DNA of 41,504 nt from IMG/VR virus record IMGVR_UViG_3300024182_000014, positions 1 to 41,504 of that record. One strand, 5' to 3'. This document shows positions 40,116 to 41,504 of the stretch, in pieces (the stretch's first letter is position 1; the number at the start of each line of letters is the position of its first letter). The position numbers and the translations under genes are program-made. The notes beneath the pieces are model-generated. The model was not told where the DNA came from, did not search any database, and saw only the letters and a list, made by a program, of their open reading frames with translations. Origin of the DNA: a virus.

Positions 40116-40717
40116 CGGCGCGCATCGACAAGCTGATCGCCGCATCGTCGGTCGGCGCCGGGTTGCGCGACATCGAGGAGCGTGGCATCGAAGCACACGT
40201 CGCCGACCTCGAGCAGGAGATGGCGCCGCGCAAGAAGCGCAAGGCGTCGACCTCGCCCACGCAGCGCACGCTCGCCGAGTGCCGCAGGCGCGGACTGATC
40301 GCACAGGTCGTGGAGCGCTGGAACCCTCACGCCAAGGTGCGTGTCGACCTGTTCGGCGTGATCGACGTGCTCGCGATCGTGCCGCGCGTCGAGACGGTCC
40401 ATGGTCAGGCGATTGCGGGCGAGATCGTCGGGCTCCAGGCGTGCAGCGGCACCGACCACGCCAAGCGCCGCGCCAAGATCCTCGCCGAGCCGCGGGCCCT
40501 GGCCTGGGTCGAGGCCGGCGGCCGGCTCGAGCTGTGGAGCTGGAGCAAGCGCGGCGACCGCGGCAAGCAGAAGCGCTGGACGCTGCGTGTCGAGGAGTTC
40601 ACGGCGGCGAGTTGGGAGGCCGAGATCCCGCCAGCGTTCCGGAGGCCGGCCATCGTCCGACGGTGCTCGGCAGCGGGTCGCCGCGCGCAGCGATCGCGTG
40701 TTCGGTCTCCACGATGA
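40109..40717 (+). CDS. putative PD-(D/E)XK-fold nuclease
   Basis: 202 aa from ATG 40109. Residues 48-160 follow a phage nuclease-like pattern: TLAECRRRGLIAQVVERW, then KVRVDLFGVIDVLAIV (Asp pair), GEIVGLQACSGTDHAKRR and AWVEAGGRLELWSWSKRG. The usual E-x-K position reads I-V-G-L-Q, so the catalytic residue pattern is altered and activity is uncertain. Holliday-junction resolvase-like use in late replication is one option. The last 25 residues are Arg-rich and unlike the rest. Confidence 0.5.
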   Translation: MVTARIDKLIAASSVGAGLRDIEERGIEAHVADLEQEMAPRKKRKASTSPTQRTLAECRRRGLIAQVVERWNPHAKVRVDLFGVIDVLAIVPRVETVHGQAIAGEIVGLQACSGTDHAKRRAKILAEPRALAWVEAGGRLELWSWSKRGDRGKQKRWTLRVEEFTAASWEAEIPPAFRRPAIVRRCSAAGRRAQRSRVRSPR

Positions 40718-40815
40718 CTGGCTTGTCGCCCTCCCAGCGCACCCAGGCGCGACGCATCTCGCACCACCACGTCATGCTCTCGGAGGCGTTTCGTGTGCTC
40801 GGGGTTATCGCGTGA
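40714..40815 (+). CDS. very small hypothetical protein
   Basis: 33 aa, placed between an ATGA overlap (40714) and a GTGA overlap (40812). It reads TGLSPSQRTQARRISHHHV, then MLSEAFRVLGVIA: a basic N-terminus and a short hydrophobic helix. It is supported only by coupling. Confidence 0.4.
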   Translation: MTGLSPSQRTQARRISHHHVMLSEAFRVLGVIA

Positions 40816-41171
40816 GCACCGAGCGCGACCCGGTGTTTGGTTGCGAGCTCGCCACGGGCCGGCGCGATAAGGACGGCTACGCGTTCCATGGCCGGACACG
40901 CGCCCACATCGTCGCGTGGGAGGCCGAGCACGGCGCGATCGAGGGCGACATGGAGCTCGACCACCTGTGCCGGCGCCGTGCGTGCGTCGCCCTGCACCAC
41001 CTCGAGCTCGTGACCCGCCGCGAGAACGAGCTGCGCAAGAGCTGGCGGCATCGGGCGCGCCGTGCGTTGTGCCCGCGAGGTCACGCGCTCGCCGACCATG
41101 GCGTCGTCACACCAGAAGGCGGCCGCGTCTGCCGCCAATGCAACCGAGACGCAGAAGGCAGGACAGCATGA
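40812..41171 (+). CDS. HNH endonuclease
   Basis: 119 aa from GTG 40812. The HNH core is ELDHLCRRRACVALHHLELV followed by TRRENELRK: His in DHLC, His in LHHLE and Asn in REN. A C-terminal zinc ribbon (CPRGHAL and CRQCNR) is present. HNH nucleases near the packaging genes assist terminase in many phages; on the circular map this gene lies about 3 kb before terL. A homing-endonuclease origin is the alternative. Confidence 0.78.
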   Translation: MSTERDPVFGCELATGRRDKDGYAFHGRTRAHIVAWEAEHGAIEGDMELDHLCRRRACVALHHLELVTRRENELRKSWRHRARRALCPRGHALADHGVVTPEGGRVCRQCNRDAEGRTA

Positions 41172-41368
41172 GCAAGGCCAACAAGAAGCTGGAGCTGACG
41201 ATCGACCGGCTCCTCGATGCGATCGCTGAATCGATCGTGAACCGATCGCCCGAGCGCGCCAAACTCTACGCCGAGGCGGTCGGTGCGCTGGCGCCGCTGT
41301 CGTTCGGGCGTCTGCCGCTTGGCCTCGAAAGCGGCGCGGCCATCACGCAGGGCTCCGAGTCCGAGTGA
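41168..41368 (+). CDS. small helical protein
   Basis: 66 aa, ATG overlapping the HNH stop. KKLELTIDRLLDAIAESIVN and SPERAKLYAEAVGALAPL form amphipathic helices; the tail is Gly/Ser/Glu-rich. It is the last well-supported gene; a role near packaging is possible by position only. Confidence 0.62.
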   Translation: MSKANKKLELTIDRLLDAIAESIVNRSPERAKLYAEAVGALAPLSFGRLPLGLESGAAITQGSESE

Positions 41369-41487
41369 TCGGAGGCTTCGTGTCGAGCACCCAGATCGCA
41401 AGCCATGGACCAGATTCCGTCAAGCGCGCAGCACACGAAGCGATCCCACTTCGAGAGCCGGCACCTGGGGAGGGTGCCTCCCCTTGA
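41365..41487 (+). CDS. doubtful short ORF at the right end
   Basis: 40 aa from GTG 41365 (GTGA overlap) or GTG 41380 with GGAGG just upstream. It begins IGGFVSSTQIASHGPDSVKR and is otherwise Pro/Glu-rich. A competing frame from ATG 41405 (MDQIPSSAQHTKRSH...) stays open to the window edge. Neither is convincing. Confidence 0.27.
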   Translation: MIGGFVSSTQIASHGPDSVKRAAHEAIPLREPAPGEGASP

Positions 41488-41504
41488 GGGTTACCTGGGT
41501 GCGG
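41455..41504. other. right-end non-coding stretch with inverted repeats
   Basis: GGGGAGG-GTG-CCTCCCC (41467-41483) is a perfect seven-pair inverted repeat, overlapped by GGCACC (41460-41465) and GGTGCC (41473-41478). CACCTGGG-type words recur at 41462 and near the end. Between the HNH gene and the terminase block on a circular map this is the natural place for a cos or pac site. Confidence 0.35.

Overview
The window reads as the genome, or nearly the whole genome, of a temperate podovirus-type phage (short non-contractile tail). The DNA is strongly GC-rich and genes are packed with ATGA, GTGA or TGATG start/stop overlaps. It carries large terminase, portal, scaffold, major capsid, adaptor, a long beta-propeller-type tail nozzle, ejection-type internal proteins and an esterase tail spike. 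There is no sheath and no tape-measure gene. A tyrosine integrase and a lambda-like immunity region show a temperate lifestyle. The host cannot be named; GC bias and the style of the Cys-rich lipoprotein-like genes would suit a myxobacterium-like or other high-GC Gram-negative host, but this is inference.

Layout. (1) 21-24481, rightward late genes: small pre-terminase genes including a GNAT-like protein, terminase, portal, scaffold, capsid, head-tail connectors, nozzle, an S74-domain protein, two ejection-type proteins, SGNH-esterase spike, then a lysis cassette ending in an NlpC/P60-like endolysin. (2) 24482-24680: attP, a tRNA 3' end flanked by repeated TGGGAA motifs. (3) 24681-31527, leftward early operon: integrase, small regulatory and membrane genes, a Zn-finger/coiled-coil protein, a Sak4-like ATPase and a RecE-like exonuclease, plus a tRNA-shaped RNA locus at 27764-27863. 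(4) 31528-32471, immunity region: leftward promoter with palindromic operators, small companion gene, leftward repressor, operator/promoter gap, rightward Cro-like paralogue. (5) 32546-33178: two leftward lipoprotein-like genes, probable morons. (6) 33250-41368, rightward early/middle genes: a protein with a pure Ala/Tyr/Asp repeat, an XF1762-family protein, PD-(D/E)XK-type nucleases, a replication initiator with an embedded iteron array, a Dam-type methylase, small Zn-binding proteins and an HNH nuclease. On a circular map this block continues into the terminase block, so the right end/left end junction is the likely packaging region.

How it works together. The repressor and its Cro-like paralogue probably compete for CGTTCAG-type operators over two divergent promoters. 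The left promoter gives recombination and integration functions. The right promoter gives replication functions, with initiation from repeats inside the initiator gene as in lambda O. Intact attP in the middle, with phage genes on both sides, says the sequence is the free phage form, not an integrated prophage. Most early proteins are small and unrecognised. The least usual items are the tRNA-shaped locus, the helically phased iterons in the initiator gene, the S74 self-cleaving domain on a helical non-fibre protein, and a lysis gene that looks like a membrane protein joined in frame to a lipoprotein.
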